DNA from: an uncultured Acetatifactor sp.
GTDB taxonomy: Bacteria > Bacillota > Clostridia > Lachnospirales > Lachnospiraceae
DNA length: 43,273 bases
Reading direction: 5' to 3'
Assembly: GCA_910586835.1 (NCBI GenBank)
Contig: CAJUJU010000031.1
Coordinates: 1-43,273 of the forward strand
Made by a program: the position numbers and the translations under genes. Under the pieces are notes generated by a model, which did not search any database, had not been told where the DNA came from, and saw nothing but the letters and a program-made list of their open reading frames with translations. Positions within the stretch are counted from its first letter, which is position 1, and each line of letters starts with the position of its first letter. Positions 15,993 to 24,426 of the stretch are shown in pieces.

Positions 15993-17087
15993 ATGAAAAA
16001 AGAAGGTCAGGTGCGGATCCCTTCCGGATGCGCCATCGCCGCAGTCATCTCCAGAACAGGAAAACGGATGTCCGGCCAGTTGATCACAGACGCCATGCGT
16101 CCCATGCACGACCGTTCCAACGGCCTGGGAGGCGGCTTTGCAGGCTATGGTATTTATCCGGAATATAAAGATTTTTATGCCCTGCATCTGTTTTTTGACC
16201 GGCGCGACACCCGCAAAAGCTGCGAGGTATTCCTGAAGGAACGGTTCGAGATCGTTCAGTCCGAAATCATTCCCACCCGCAGGCTTCCCGCCATCACGGA
16301 TGAACCTGTCATCTGGAGATACTTTGTGGCCCCCCTGAAATCCGTACCGGCATCCCTGCAGTTGGACGAAAAGGAATTTGTTGCGCGGACGGTCATGCGG
16401 ATCAATACGGAAATGCCCGGCGCATATGTGTTTTCCAGCGGAAAAAATATGGGGGCCTTCAAGGCGGTGGGGTTCCCCGAAGATGTGGGCAGATTTTACC
16501 GGCTGGAGGAATATCAGGGCTATTCCTGGACCGCCCACGGGCGCTATCCCACCAATACCCCGGGCTGGTGGGGCGGAGCCCATCCCTTCACGCTGCTGGA
16601 TTATTCCGTGGTACATAACGGCGAAATTTCTTCCTACGACGCCAACCGGCGGTTTATTGAGATGTTCGGCTACAAATGCTGCCTTCAGACGGACACGGAG
16701 GTGATCACCTATATTCTGGATTATCTTCTTCGCGTACAGGGACTTACCCTGGACGAGGCCGCGGATGTCATTGCCGCGCCATTCTGGAGCACCATCGAAA
16801 GGAAGTCAGATCCGGAGGAACGGCAAAAGCTTCTGTTCCTGCGCAAGCTCTTCCCCTGCCTGCTGATCACAGGCCCTTTCTCCATCGTCTTTGGCTTTGA
16901 CGGCGGTCTGATGGCGCTGAATGACCGCCTGAAACTGCGCTCCATGGTAGTAGGCGAGAAAGAAGACCGGGTCTATATCGCCAGCGAGGAAGCAGCCATC
17001 CGCACCATGGAGCCGGATGCGGAAAATATCTGGGCTCCCTCCGGCGGCGAGCCGGTCATCATTCAGGTAAAGGACGGTGCATTCTGA
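15993..17087 (+). CDS. glutamate synthase-type class II glutamine amidotransferase subunit
   Basis: A 364-residue glutaminase subunit that would release ammonia from glutamine for the FMN subunit encoded next. The N-terminus IPSGCAIAAVIS places the candidate nucleophile at Cys13, so a 12-residue leader must be removed to expose it, as in class II amidotransferases. HNGEISSYDANR (208-219) and TDTEV (about 234-238) are class II active-site motifs. The residue after Cys is Ala rather than the common Gly. The ATG follows GGGGAG in a leader repeat, and the stop overlaps the next ATG (TGATG), so translation is coupled. This is the split, archaeal-type glutamate synthase layout. Confidence 0.9.
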   Translation: MKKEGQVRIPSGCAIAAVISRTGKRMSGQLITDAMRPMHDRSNGLGGGFAGYGIYPEYKDFYALHLFFDRRDTRKSCEVFLKERFEIVQSEIIPTRRLPAITDEPVIWRYFVAPLKSVPASLQLDEKEFVARTVMRINTEMPGAYVFSSGKNMGAFKAVGFPEDVGRFYRLEEYQGYSWTAHGRYPTNTPGWWGGAHPFTLLDYSVVHNGEISSYDANRRFIEMFGYKCCLQTDTEVITYILDYLLRVQGLTLDEAADVIAAPFWSTIERKSDPEERQKLLFLRKLFPCLLITGPFSIVFGFDGGLMALNDRLKLRSMVVGEKEDRVYIASEEAAIRTMEPDAENIWAPSGGEPVIIQVKDGAF

Positions 17088-18595
17088 TGAGTATAGAATA
17101 TCTGTATCCCGAATTCGAGGTAGTGCGAAATGACCGACGCTGCACTTCCTGCCGAGTCTGCCAGCTGCAGTGTGCAAACGGCGTACACCGCTATGACGCG
17201 GAGCGCGGCGTCATGGTCAGCGACGAGAGCCGCTGTGTGAACTGTCAGCGCTGTGTGGCTCTCTGTCCCGCAAGAGCCTTGAAGATTGTCAAAAGCGACT
17301 GTGCTCTTCGGGAAAATGCCAACTGGCCAAGCGACGCCATACGGGAAATCTACAAACAGGCAGGCAGCGGCGGCGTGCTCCTGTCCTCCATGGGAAACCC
17401 CAAGCCTCTGCCAGTGTATTGGGACAGAATCCTGATCAACGCCTCCCAGGTGACGAATCCTCCCATCGATCCGCTGCGGGAACCCATGGAGACCCGGGTA
17501 TTCCTGGGGCAAAAGCCCCAACAGGTACGACGGGATGCGCAGGGTCGCCTGATCTGCGAGCTTCCGCCCCAGCTTGAGCTCTCCATGCCGGTAATGTTTT
17601 CCGCCATGAGCTATGGCTCTGTCAGCTACAATGTCCATGCGTCCCTTGCCCGTGCGGCCTCCGAGCTGGGAATCCTGTACAATACCGGAGAGGGCGGTCT
17701 CCACGAGGATTTTTACCAATATGGAAAAAATACCGTGGTTCAGGTAGCCTCCGGCAGATTCGGCGTTCACGAGAAATATCTCAACGCCGGAGCCGCCGTT
17801 GAAATCAAGATGGGTCAGGGCGCAAAGCCCGGCATCGGCGGACATCTTCCCGGCGCAAAGATCGTGGGCGACATATCCCGCACCCGAATGATTCCCGAGG
17901 GCTCGGACGCCATCTCCCCCGCGCCCCACCATGATATCTATTCCATTGAGGATCTGCGCCAGCTGATCTACTCCCTGAAAGAGGCCACGGAGTATCAAAA
18001 GCCCGTGATCGTGAAGGTGGCGGCAGTGCACAACATCGCCGCCATCGCCAGCGGCATCGCCAGAAGCGGGGCGGATATCATTGCCATCGACGGCTTCCGT
18101 GGCGGCACCGGCGCAGCACCCACCCGCATCCGGGACAATGTGGGCATTCCCCTTGAGCTCGCGTTGGCCGCCGTGGATCAGAGACTGCGGGAGGAGGGAA
18201 TCCGCAGCAATGTTTCTCTCATCGCCGGGGGCAGCATCCGCAGCGCTGCTGACGTGGTAAAGGCCATAGCCCTGGGCGCAGACGCCTGCTATATAGCCAC
18301 CGCCGCCCTGTTGGCGCTGGGCTGTCATCTGTGCCGCACCTGCCAGAGCGGCAAATGCAATTGGGGCATCGCCACTCAGGAACCCGCGCTGGTGAAACGG
18401 TTGGATCCCGACCAGGGAAGCCGACGACTCTGCAATCTTATGAACGCATGGCAGCATGAGATCAGAGAACTGATGGGCGGAATGGGCATTAACTCCATAG
18501 AGGCCCTGCGGGGCAATCGGCTGATGCTGCGGGGAATCGGGCTGACGGAAAAGGAACTGGAAATTCTGGGAATCGCCCATGCCGGTGAAGCGTGA
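17087..18595 (+). CDS. gltB: glutamate synthase FMN-binding subunit with ferredoxin domain
   Basis: A 502-residue synthase subunit that makes glutamate from 2-oxoglutarate and ammonia. An N-terminal ferredoxin domain carries two [4Fe-4S] sites (Cys19, 22, 25, 29 and Cys50, 53, 56, 60). The FMN/TIM-barrel synthase domain follows from about residue 85, with GQGAKPGIGGHLPG, GFRGGTGAAPTRIRDNVGIP and ALGADACYIATAAL. Cys413, 416, 419 and 424 (CHLCRTCQSGKC) match the synthase iron-sulfur site. The built-in ferredoxin domain is typical of archaeal-type and clostridial split enzymes that may use ferredoxin or a separate reductase. It is translationally coupled to the amidotransferase gene. Confidence 0.93.
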   Translation: MSIEYLYPEFEVVRNDRRCTSCRVCQLQCANGVHRYDAERGVMVSDESRCVNCQRCVALCPARALKIVKSDCALRENANWPSDAIREIYKQAGSGGVLLSSMGNPKPLPVYWDRILINASQVTNPPIDPLREPMETRVFLGQKPQQVRRDAQGRLICELPPQLELSMPVMFSAMSYGSVSYNVHASLARAASELGILYNTGEGGLHEDFYQYGKNTVVQVASGRFGVHEKYLNAGAAVEIKMGQGAKPGIGGHLPGAKIVGDISRTRMIPEGSDAISPAPHHDIYSIEDLRQLIYSLKEATEYQKPVIVKVAAVHNIAAIASGIARSGADIIAIDGFRGGTGAAPTRIRDNVGIPLELALAAVDQRLREEGIRSNVSLIAGGSIRSAADVVKAIALGADACYIATAALLALGCHLCRTCQSGKCNWGIATQEPALVKRLDPDQGSRRLCNLMNAWQHEIRELMGGMGINSIEALRGNRLMLRGIGLTEKELEILGIAHAGEA

Positions 18596-18653
18596 AGGAA
18601 GACACCGGGCTTTTCCTTTCTATCTATTACGAAAACCAGAAAGGTATGATATA

Positions 18654-19436
18654 ATGTGCTTATTCAAGGCAGAAAACGGCCAAATGGCCATCCAATCATG
18701 TGCGGAATGTGCACATGATACAATAGACGCTGCGGAACTTGACTTCCGGGAGCTGAACCGCCGGCTGCGGGAGAGCCGCGGCCAGAGTCGTATTTTGAAC
18801 TGCTGCGGGCAACGCTTTATCGCCTCCGGCATGTCAAAGCAGTCCGTCACCATCGAGGGAGTTCCCGGCAATGCGCTGGGATCCTATCTGAACGGAGCAT
18901 CACTCACCGTCCACGCCAACGCCCAGGACGCAGTGGGCGACACCATGAACGAGGGACGGATCGTTATTCACGGAAGCGTCGGAGACGCGGCAGGATACGC
19001 CATGCGGGGCGGAGCAATCTATGTGCGTGACAACGCCGGATACCGGGCCGGAATCCATATGAAAGCATATGAGGAAAAGATTCCGGTGCTGGTCATCGGC
19101 GGCACGGCCGGGAGCTTTCTGGGGGAATACCAGGCGGGAGGACTCATTATCGTCCTGGGACGCGGAGCCGGATCACGGCCCGTTGCGGGAAACTTCCCCT
19201 GCACCGGAATGCACGGCGGAAAACTGTTCCTGCGGGGAGACTGCAGCCGGATTCTGTTTCCCGATCAGGTGACCGCAAGAAAGGCCCTGAAGCAGGATCT
19301 GGACGAAATCAGAAACCAAGTCATGGAATACGGCAATCTGTTCGGCGTCGATCCGGAGGAGCTGCTTGACGCTCCCTTCACCGTCGTCACCCCGGACAAC
19401 AAAAACCCTTATCAACAGATGTATGTGGTAAACTAG
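18654..19436 (+). CDS. glutamate synthase GXGXG-domain subunit
   Basis: A 260-residue protein matching the C-terminal beta-helix (GXGXG) domain of the large glutamate synthase subunit: TIDAAELDFRELNRRLRES, repeated glycine turns such as GNALGSYLNGASLTVHANAQ and GSVGDAAGYAMRGG, and GGKLFLRGDC. It is thought to position the other two domains and the ammonia tunnel. The start at 18654 is chosen for the upstream AAAGG; a frame beginning at 18579 would overlap the FMN gene by 17 bases. A Cys pair near the N-terminus is unusual. It ends with TAG, in frame with the glnA ATG 24 bases later. Confidence 0.88.
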   Translation: MCLFKAENGQMAIQSCAECAHDTIDAAELDFRELNRRLRESRGQSRILNCCGQRFIASGMSKQSVTIEGVPGNALGSYLNGASLTVHANAQDAVGDTMNEGRIVIHGSVGDAAGYAMRGGAIYVRDNAGYRAGIHMKAYEEKIPVLVIGGTAGSFLGEYQAGGLIIVLGRGAGSRPVAGNFPCTGMHGGKLFLRGDCSRILFPDQVTARKALKQDLDEIRNQVMEYGNLFGVDPEELLDAPFTVVTPDNKNPYQQMYVVN

Positions 19437-19460
19437 CGAACACAGGGAGGTCAGACAATT

Positions 19461-20693
19461 ATGAATTACTCAATGCAGGAAGTTATGCAGTATGTGGAAG
19501 AGGAAGATGTGAAATTTATCCGTCTGGCCTTTTGCGATGTGTTCGGCAGACAGAAAAACATATCCATCATGCCCCGGGAGCTTCCCCGGGCCTTTGAATA
19601 CGGGATTGCCTTCGACGCCTCCTCCGTGGCAGGCTTCGGTGATGAGACACGCTCGGATCTGCTGCTGCGCCCGGAGCCGGAGACCTTGATGATGCTGCCC
19701 TGGCGGCCGGAACACGGCAAGGTGGTGCGCATGTTCTCCTCCGTCACCTACCCGGACGGCAGTCTTTTTGCCTGCGATACCAGAAGCCTTCTGAAAAAAG
19801 CCGTTCAAGAGGCCGCTCAGGCAGGCTATGAATTTTTCTTTGGAGCAGAGCAGGAATTCTACCTGTTCCGACTGGACGAAGACGGCAATCCTTCGCATCA
19901 GCCCTACGACAATGCCGGATATATGGATATTGCCCCCGAAGACAGAGGAGAAAACATCCGGCGGGAAATCTGCCTCACCCTGGAGCAGATGGGAATTCGT
20001 CCGGAAAGCTCCCACCACGAGGAGGGGCCCGGGCAGAACGAAATCGACTTCCGCTATTCGGACGCCGTAACCGCCGCCGACAATGCCATGACCTTCCGCA
20101 CGGTAGCCAGGACGGTAGCCCAAAGAAACGGACTTGCCGCGGACTTCAGCGCAAAACCTCTGGCCCGGAAGCCCGGCAACGGCTTTCACATCAATGTCTC
20201 CGTCAAAGCCGCAGACGGTTCCGACCAGCTCCTTCCCATGATCGCCGGCATTCTGAATAAAATAGGCGACATTACCCTTTTTCTGAACCCTACAGAAAAC
20301 TCCTATCAGCGGTTCGGCAGCGACAGAGCTCCAAAATACATCTCCTGGTCCCGTGAAAACCGCTCCCAGCTTGTGCGGGTTCCCGCCGCCCAGGGGGAAT
20401 ACCGCCGTGCGGAGCTGCGTTCGCCGGATCCCGCCGCCAATCCCTACCTGGGGTTCGCCCTGATCATCTATGCCGGTCTCCAGGGAATCGTAAACGGGAA
20501 GCTGCTGCCTCCCGCTGCGGACATTAATTTCTATAAAGCGACGGAAGCAGTTTGTGCCCGTTACCCACAGCTGCCCGCTGATTTAAACGCAGCCTGCCGC
20601 GCCGCCCTTGCCAGTTCCTTTGTGCGAGTACATGTTCCTGAGCCCATCCTGGATCTGTACTGCGGCTCCGTCAAGGATAGTGCAAACTTTTAA
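19461..20693 (+). CDS. glnA: glutamine synthetase, type I, short form
   Basis: A 410-residue glutamine synthetase that makes glutamine from glutamate, ammonia and ATP. N-terminal beta-grasp 1-95; catalytic domain with GAEQEFYLF (metal-binding Glu), HHEEGPGQNEIDF, GNGFHINVS, NSYQRF, and RRAELRSPDPAANPYL (substrate and ATP sites). It is shorter than the usual 440 residues or more: the C-terminal adenylylation-loop region and last helix are reduced, and the protein ends ILDLYCGSVKDSANF. GGGAGG lies 11 bases before the ATG. Downstream of the glutamate synthase genes, it completes a GS-GOGAT cycle in one operon. Confidence 0.93.
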   Translation: MNYSMQEVMQYVEEEDVKFIRLAFCDVFGRQKNISIMPRELPRAFEYGIAFDASSVAGFGDETRSDLLLRPEPETLMMLPWRPEHGKVVRMFSSVTYPDGSLFACDTRSLLKKAVQEAAQAGYEFFFGAEQEFYLFRLDEDGNPSHQPYDNAGYMDIAPEDRGENIRREICLTLEQMGIRPESSHHEEGPGQNEIDFRYSDAVTAADNAMTFRTVARTVAQRNGLAADFSAKPLARKPGNGFHINVSVKAADGSDQLLPMIAGILNKIGDITLFLNPTENSYQRFGSDRAPKYISWSRENRSQLVRVPAAQGEYRRAELRSPDPAANPYLGFALIIYAGLQGIVNGKLLPPAADINFYKATEAVCARYPQLPADLNAACRAALASSFVRVHVPEPILDLYCGSVKDSANF

Positions 20694-20706
20694 GGAGGAG
20701 AGGACA

Positions 20707-21291
20707 ATGGGACTTGAAGAACGTGTATACAGTGTTCTCGTAGTTTCCACATCCGAAAAATTCAATTCCGCCCTGTTGCCTCTGCTCTCCGAGGTTTCTT
20801 TTTCGTCGGTTCATTTTGCCTCCGGCATCAGCGCTGCGCAGAGAATGCTCACCGACCGCTCCTTTGATTTCGTCATTGTCAATTCCCCCCTGCGGGAAGA
20901 CCCGGGCGTGCGGTTTGCCATCGACGCCTGCTCCGCCGGAGGAACCGTTGTGCTGCTCCTTGTAAAATCCGAAGTTCATCCGGAAACCTTTGACAGGGTA
21001 TGGGCTCACGGCGTCTTTACCCTGGCAAAGCCCACCTCTCTTTCTTCCCTGGCACAGGCGCTCCGCTGGATGGCCAGCGCCAGGGAACGTCTTCGCAGAG
21101 CGGATCAAAAGACGTTATCCATCGAAGAAAAAATGGAGGAGATCCGGCTTGTCAACCGCGCAAAGTGGCTGCTCATCAGCCAGCTGAACATGACCGAGCC
21201 GGACGCACATCACTATCTGGAAAAACAGGCCATGGATCAGTGTATTTCCAAACGTCAGATGGCCGAAAACATTATCGGCACCTACTCCTGA
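20707..21291 (+). CDS. ANTAR-domain antiterminator (NitR-like)
   Basis: A 194-residue protein with an N-terminal receiver-like domain (VYSVLVVSTSEKFNSALLPLL onward, about 7-120) and a C-terminal ANTAR domain (about 138-192): IEEKMEEIRLVNRAKWLLIS, then MTEPDAHHYLEKQAMDQCISKRQMAENII. The receiver lacks the standard acidic pocket and phospho-acceptor (DFVIVNSPL in place of a D-containing strand), so activation is probably not by normal phosphorylation. ANTAR proteins bind hexaloop hairpins and prevent termination, and a matching hairpin lies in the leader of this operon. Its place after glnA is like the nitR gene described for clostridia. AAGGAGGAG precedes the ATG. Confidence 0.9.
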   Translation: MGLEERVYSVLVVSTSEKFNSALLPLLSEVSFSSVHFASGISAAQRMLTDRSFDFVIVNSPLREDPGVRFAIDACSAGGTVVLLLVKSEVHPETFDRVWAHGVFTLAKPTSLSSLAQALRWMASARERLRRADQKTLSIEEKMEEIRLVNRAKWLLISQLNMTEPDAHHYLEKQAMDQCISKRQMAENIIGTYS

Positions 21292-21304
21292 CAGATGCTG
21301 TCAG
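21288..21304. terminator. small dyad covering both convergent stop codons
   Basis: CTGACAG-ATG-CTGTCAG is a perfect 7-bp hairpin that contains the TGA of the ANTAR gene and the TGA of the convergent VWA gene. Only a modest pyrimidine tract (CTGTTTCTCT) follows, so termination is uncertain. Confidence 0.35.
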
Positions 21305-22959
21305 CTGTTTCTCTCCAGCTGTCTCACAAGGTACTCAAACTCATCCCGGTATTCGTCCGCCCCGGTATCCACCTTCTTTAACAGATTTCTGATATTCTCA
21401 AAGGAGGCGTCCTTTTTGTACTCGCTGTCCCGAACCAGCAGTCCAAATTCTGCCACTGCAGCGGCGAAGTAAAAATCCTCCGAAGGCTGTTCGCTGTAGG
21501 CCTCTTCCGTAACCGCATAGGTACAAAGCTCACTGCTGTCCGAATCCGGGTCTTTATAACGCACCTTCAGATTCAGCCACTCTCCGTTCTCCACTCCGGC
21601 ACTTTGCTTTTCCTGGTACTTCAGGTCAGTCTCCGGAATCTCCTGGGCAGAGTCCACGGGAATGATCTCGTACAGTGCCGTCACCATATGGCCCGCACCG
21701 ATCTCTCCGGCATCCTTTGTATCGTCGTCAAAGTCCTCGGCAGCCAGCATTCTGTTCTCATAGCCCAGCAGCCGATAGCCCTTTACATACGCCGGATTGA
21801 ATTCCACCTGAAGCTTTACGTCCTTTGCCACAGTCACCAGCGTGGCCCCCATCTGCTCCACCAGCACCTTCTTTGCTTCTTTCAAAGAATCAATATAGGC
21901 GTAGTTGCCGTTCCCCTTATCCGCCAGAGTTTCCATTTTATTGTCCTTAATGTTCCCCATGCCGAAGCCCAGCACGGAAAGATACACTCCCGACTTTCTC
22001 TTTTGGGTGACAAGCTTTTCCAGCTCGCTCTCGCTGCTGGCTCCCACATTCAAATCTCCGTCTGTGGCCAGAATGATCCGGTTGTTTCCTCCCTCAATAA
22101 AATACTGCTCCGCAAGGCGGTATGCCGATTCAATGGCTCCCGCTCCGTTGGTGGAACCGGAGGCCTCCAGCGAATCCAGCGCTTCCCTGATCTTTTCCTT
22201 TTCGTCCCCGCTCACTCCCTCCAGGACAATGGTATCGCTGCCCGCATAGGTGATGATGGAAACCTTATCCTTCTCCGTGAGTTCCTCCGCAAGCAGTCCG
22301 AAGGATCTCTGCAGCAGCGGCAGCTTTTCCTCGCTGTACATGGAACCTGACACATCCAGCAGGAACACCAGGTTAGAGTCCGGCGCTTCGCCAAAGTCGA
22401 TTTCCTCCGTCTTCAAACCGATCTGTAAAAGTCTGGCATCACTGTTCCAGGGACAATCCCCCATGACGGCGGTCACACCAAAAGGCTCCTTTCCCTTCGG
22501 CAAATTATAATCATAGGAAAAATAGTTGAGCAGTTCCTCGATCCGAACCGCACCTGCGGGAATCTGATCCATGGAACAGCCCTGCTCAATCATACGCCGC
22601 AGGTTGCTGTAGGATGCGGTATCCACATCCGCGGAAAAAGTAGAAAGCGGCGCGTTTGCCACAGACTGAAATCCCATCTCCCGAATGCTGTTGTACTCCT
22701 CCGTGTTCCATTCCACCCCAGGCACCTCGGCGGGTATCTCCCCATACAAGTCCATGTCCCCTCTGACGTCGTAGCTCAGGCCCCCGTCGCCGTTGAATGT
22801 CTCCGACGTCATACCTTCCACCTGCCCGCCGGCCATGCCGTTGTCGCTCCCCCCCACATGGATGTTCGACGTAGAATTGCCGCCGTCGCCTCCGCAGCCG
22901 CAGAGCGATATCCCCGACAATACCATTGCCATAAACACTGCCAATCCCTTTTTCTTCAT
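21301..22959 (-). CDS. VWA-domain lipoprotein (YfbK-like)
   Basis: A 552-residue exported protein. A signal peptide with lipobox LCGC puts the lipidated Cys at 22. The N-terminal region about 90-170 (VANAPLSTFSADVDTASYSNLRR, GAVRIEELLNYFSYDY) is the conserved domain found before VWA in this family. The VWA domain starts near 195 with the MIDAS motif DVSGS (202-206) and continues to about 370, followed by a C-terminal domain with DFDDDTKDAGEIGAGHMVTALYEI. GGGAGGGC precedes the ATG. It follows an ECF sigma factor and an anti-sigma-like protein, so it is probably part of that regulon. A role in envelope stress or metal-dependent binding is inference. Confidence 0.9.
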   Translation of the reverse strand: MKKKGLAVFMAMVLSGISLCGCGGDGGNSTSNIHVGGSDNGMAGGQVEGMTSETFNGDGGLSYDVRGDMDLYGEIPAEVPGVEWNTEEYNSIREMGFQSVANAPLSTFSADVDTASYSNLRRMIEQGCSMDQIPAGAVRIEELLNYFSYDYNLPKGKEPFGVTAVMGDCPWNSDARLLQIGLKTEEIDFGEAPDSNLVFLLDVSGSMYSEEKLPLLQRSFGLLAEELTEKDKVSIITYAGSDTIVLEGVSGDEKEKIREALDSLEASGSTNGAGAIESAYRLAEQYFIEGGNNRIILATDGDLNVGASSESELEKLVTQKRKSGVYLSVLGFGMGNIKDNKMETLADKGNGNYAYIDSLKEAKKVLVEQMGATLVTVAKDVKLQVEFNPAYVKGYRLLGYENRMLAAEDFDDDTKDAGEIGAGHMVTALYEIIPVDSAQEIPETDLKYQEKQSAGVENGEWLNLKVRYKDPDSDSSELCTYAVTEEAYSEQPSEDFYFAAAVAEFGLLVRDSEYKKDASFENIRNLLKKVDTGADEYRDEFEYLVRQLERNS

Positions 22960-23081
22960 CCTGTTGCCCTCCCTTTCCTCTCAGCCAATGCAATTTTATG
23001 CTTTTTTAATTGCCTTACATAAGAGATACGGAGGAGGGTTCCCGTTTTTATGGCAAAATTTGAAAAAATTTTTGCAGGAAA

Positions 23082-23747
23082 TTATTCATTTTCCAAAAGC
23101 CGTACTGTCACAACAAAATAGTCGGCTCCCTCGGCGCCATCCGGGGGGACAGACAATTCCATCCAATAGGACTTCTGTTCTGCCAGTCCCTCCTCCGGGA
23201 TACCGCTGCCGCAGATTCTGATGATATCGCCCTCCGAAAGCGCCTCCCCGGCCGCTTCCTCCACCTGCACCGTGTACACCTCCCCGTCTGCATCCTCCGG
23301 CTTTTCCAGCACTCTGACTCTCACCTCCAGAAGAGCCGCAGCAGGCTCCTGGGGCCTTTCCGTATCCATGGCAGTATATTCTTCTCCTTGGCTCAAATCG
23401 TAAATTCCCCCATTCATCGCTTCACCTGCCCACTCCGTTTCCCCCATCTGAGGGCTGTTATTCTCCCAGGCGGCATTTTCCCCTCCGTCTGTAAACCCGG
23501 ACATCCCGCCGAGTCTGTTTTGATATGCGGTCCCCAGTCCCACCACAGCCAGGCAAAGGCAGGCAGCGGCTGCAATCCCCCATGCTCCGTACCTTCTCCG
23601 CCGGCTCTGTCCGCCCCGGCTTCCGGACTGCTCTCTTCTCTCTTCCACAGGCTCCTTAGGCTCCAGCCCCGCCTCTATCCTGTCCCACAGATCGGACATA
23701 TCCTCCGCCATAAGCTCCCGGTATTCCTGCTCCAGATTTTTATTCAT
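23082..23747 (-). CDS. anti-sigma-factor-like single-pass membrane protein
   Basis: A 221-residue protein with a cytoplasmic N-terminus (about 1-55, MNKNLEQEYRELMAEDMSDLW), one transmembrane helix (about 56-76, GIAAAACLCLAVVGLGTAY) and an extracellular part with a Met/Glu-rich linker and a small beta domain. This layout and its position, overlapping the end of the ECF sigma gene by eight bases, mark it as the likely anti-sigma factor. The start at 23747 is chosen because AGGAGG is seven bases upstream, while the ATG two codons earlier is too close to it. No zinc-binding HxxxCxxC motif is seen. Confidence 0.8.
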   Translation of the reverse strand: MNKNLEQEYRELMAEDMSDLWDRIEAGLEPKEPVEERREQSGSRGGQSRRRRYGAWGIAAAACLCLAVVGLGTAYQNRLGGMSGFTDGGENAAWENNSPQMGETEWAGEAMNGGIYDLSQGEEYTAMDTERPQEPAAALLEVRVRVLEKPEDADGEVYTVQVEEAAGEALSEGDIIRICGSGIPEEGLAEQKSYWMELSVPPDGAEGADYFVVTVRLLENE

Positions 23748-24273
23748 AACCATACCTCCTCAGTTTTCCCATGGCACTCCGGTAACGCCAGGTAACGGTT
23801 CCCAACGGCTGCTTCAGGATCCCGGCAATCTCCTGAAAGGTAAGCTCACCCATAATTTTCAGATTGACAATCTCCCGTTCCTTCGGCCCCAGAAGAGCAA
23901 GGGCCTCCCTGAGACTCAAATCCGAGACTACCTGATCCTCCACGTCCCCCTTTGCCGCGTCTTCCAGCTCCATGTCCGCAAAGTCATCCGTGGGGATCTC
24001 CCGCCTGTTTCTGCGCAGCAGATCCACCGCCATGTTCCGGGCCACCACGGCAAGCCATGCCCTGTGCCCCTTTCCGGCCTCGTAAGTGTCCGCCAGCTTC
24101 CACAGCTTGATAAAAAAGTCGCTGGTCACGTCCTCCGCATCCTCCCGGCTGCCTGTGACCCGAAGCACCACGGAGAAAATATAGCCGGCATATGCCTCAT
24201 AAATTTCCCGCAGAGCCGCTTTGTCTCCGGCCTTCATTTTCTTCATACACAAATGAAACTGTCTGTCCTCCAC
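23740..24273 (-). CDS. ECF RNA polymerase sigma factor
   Basis: A 177-residue extracytoplasmic-function sigma factor. Region 2 includes YAGYIFSVVLRVTGSREDAEDVTSDFFIKLW, with RAWLAVVARNMAVDLLRRNRR after it; region 4 is LREALALLGPKEREIVNLKIMGELTFQEIAGILKQPLGTVTWRYR, shown here as the end of the protein. GTG at 24273 is the start, with GGAGGG three bases before it. It is coupled to the anti-sigma-like gene, with the VWA lipoprotein gene 122 bases further on. No clear autoregulated promoter was found in the 150 bp upstream. Confidence 0.93.
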   Translation of the reverse strand: MEDRQFHLCMKKMKAGDKAALREIYEAYAGYIFSVVLRVTGSREDAEDVTSDFFIKLWKLADTYEAGKGHRAWLAVVARNMAVDLLRRNRREIPTDDFADMELEDAAKGDVEDQVVSDLSLREALALLGPKEREIVNLKIMGELTFQEIAGILKQPLGTVTWRYRSAMGKLRRYGYE

Positions 24274-24426
24274 AAACCCTCCCTTCCGGCAGTACCTCTG
24301 TCTTATATACGTTTCTGCCGTCTCATATTTATGGCCTTTCCGATTTCACGCCCGAAAATAACGAAAGGAGGCTTTTCCATGCCTCCCTTCAAAATTCCTG
24401 TATCAAAAACTGCCTGTCCCGCACTC

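Noticed and set aside
17063..18580. 505-residue minus-strand frame opposite the glutamate synthase FMN subunit
   Set aside because: No domain is seen, while the plus-strand frame has iron-sulfur and FMN motifs; it is a compositional shadow.
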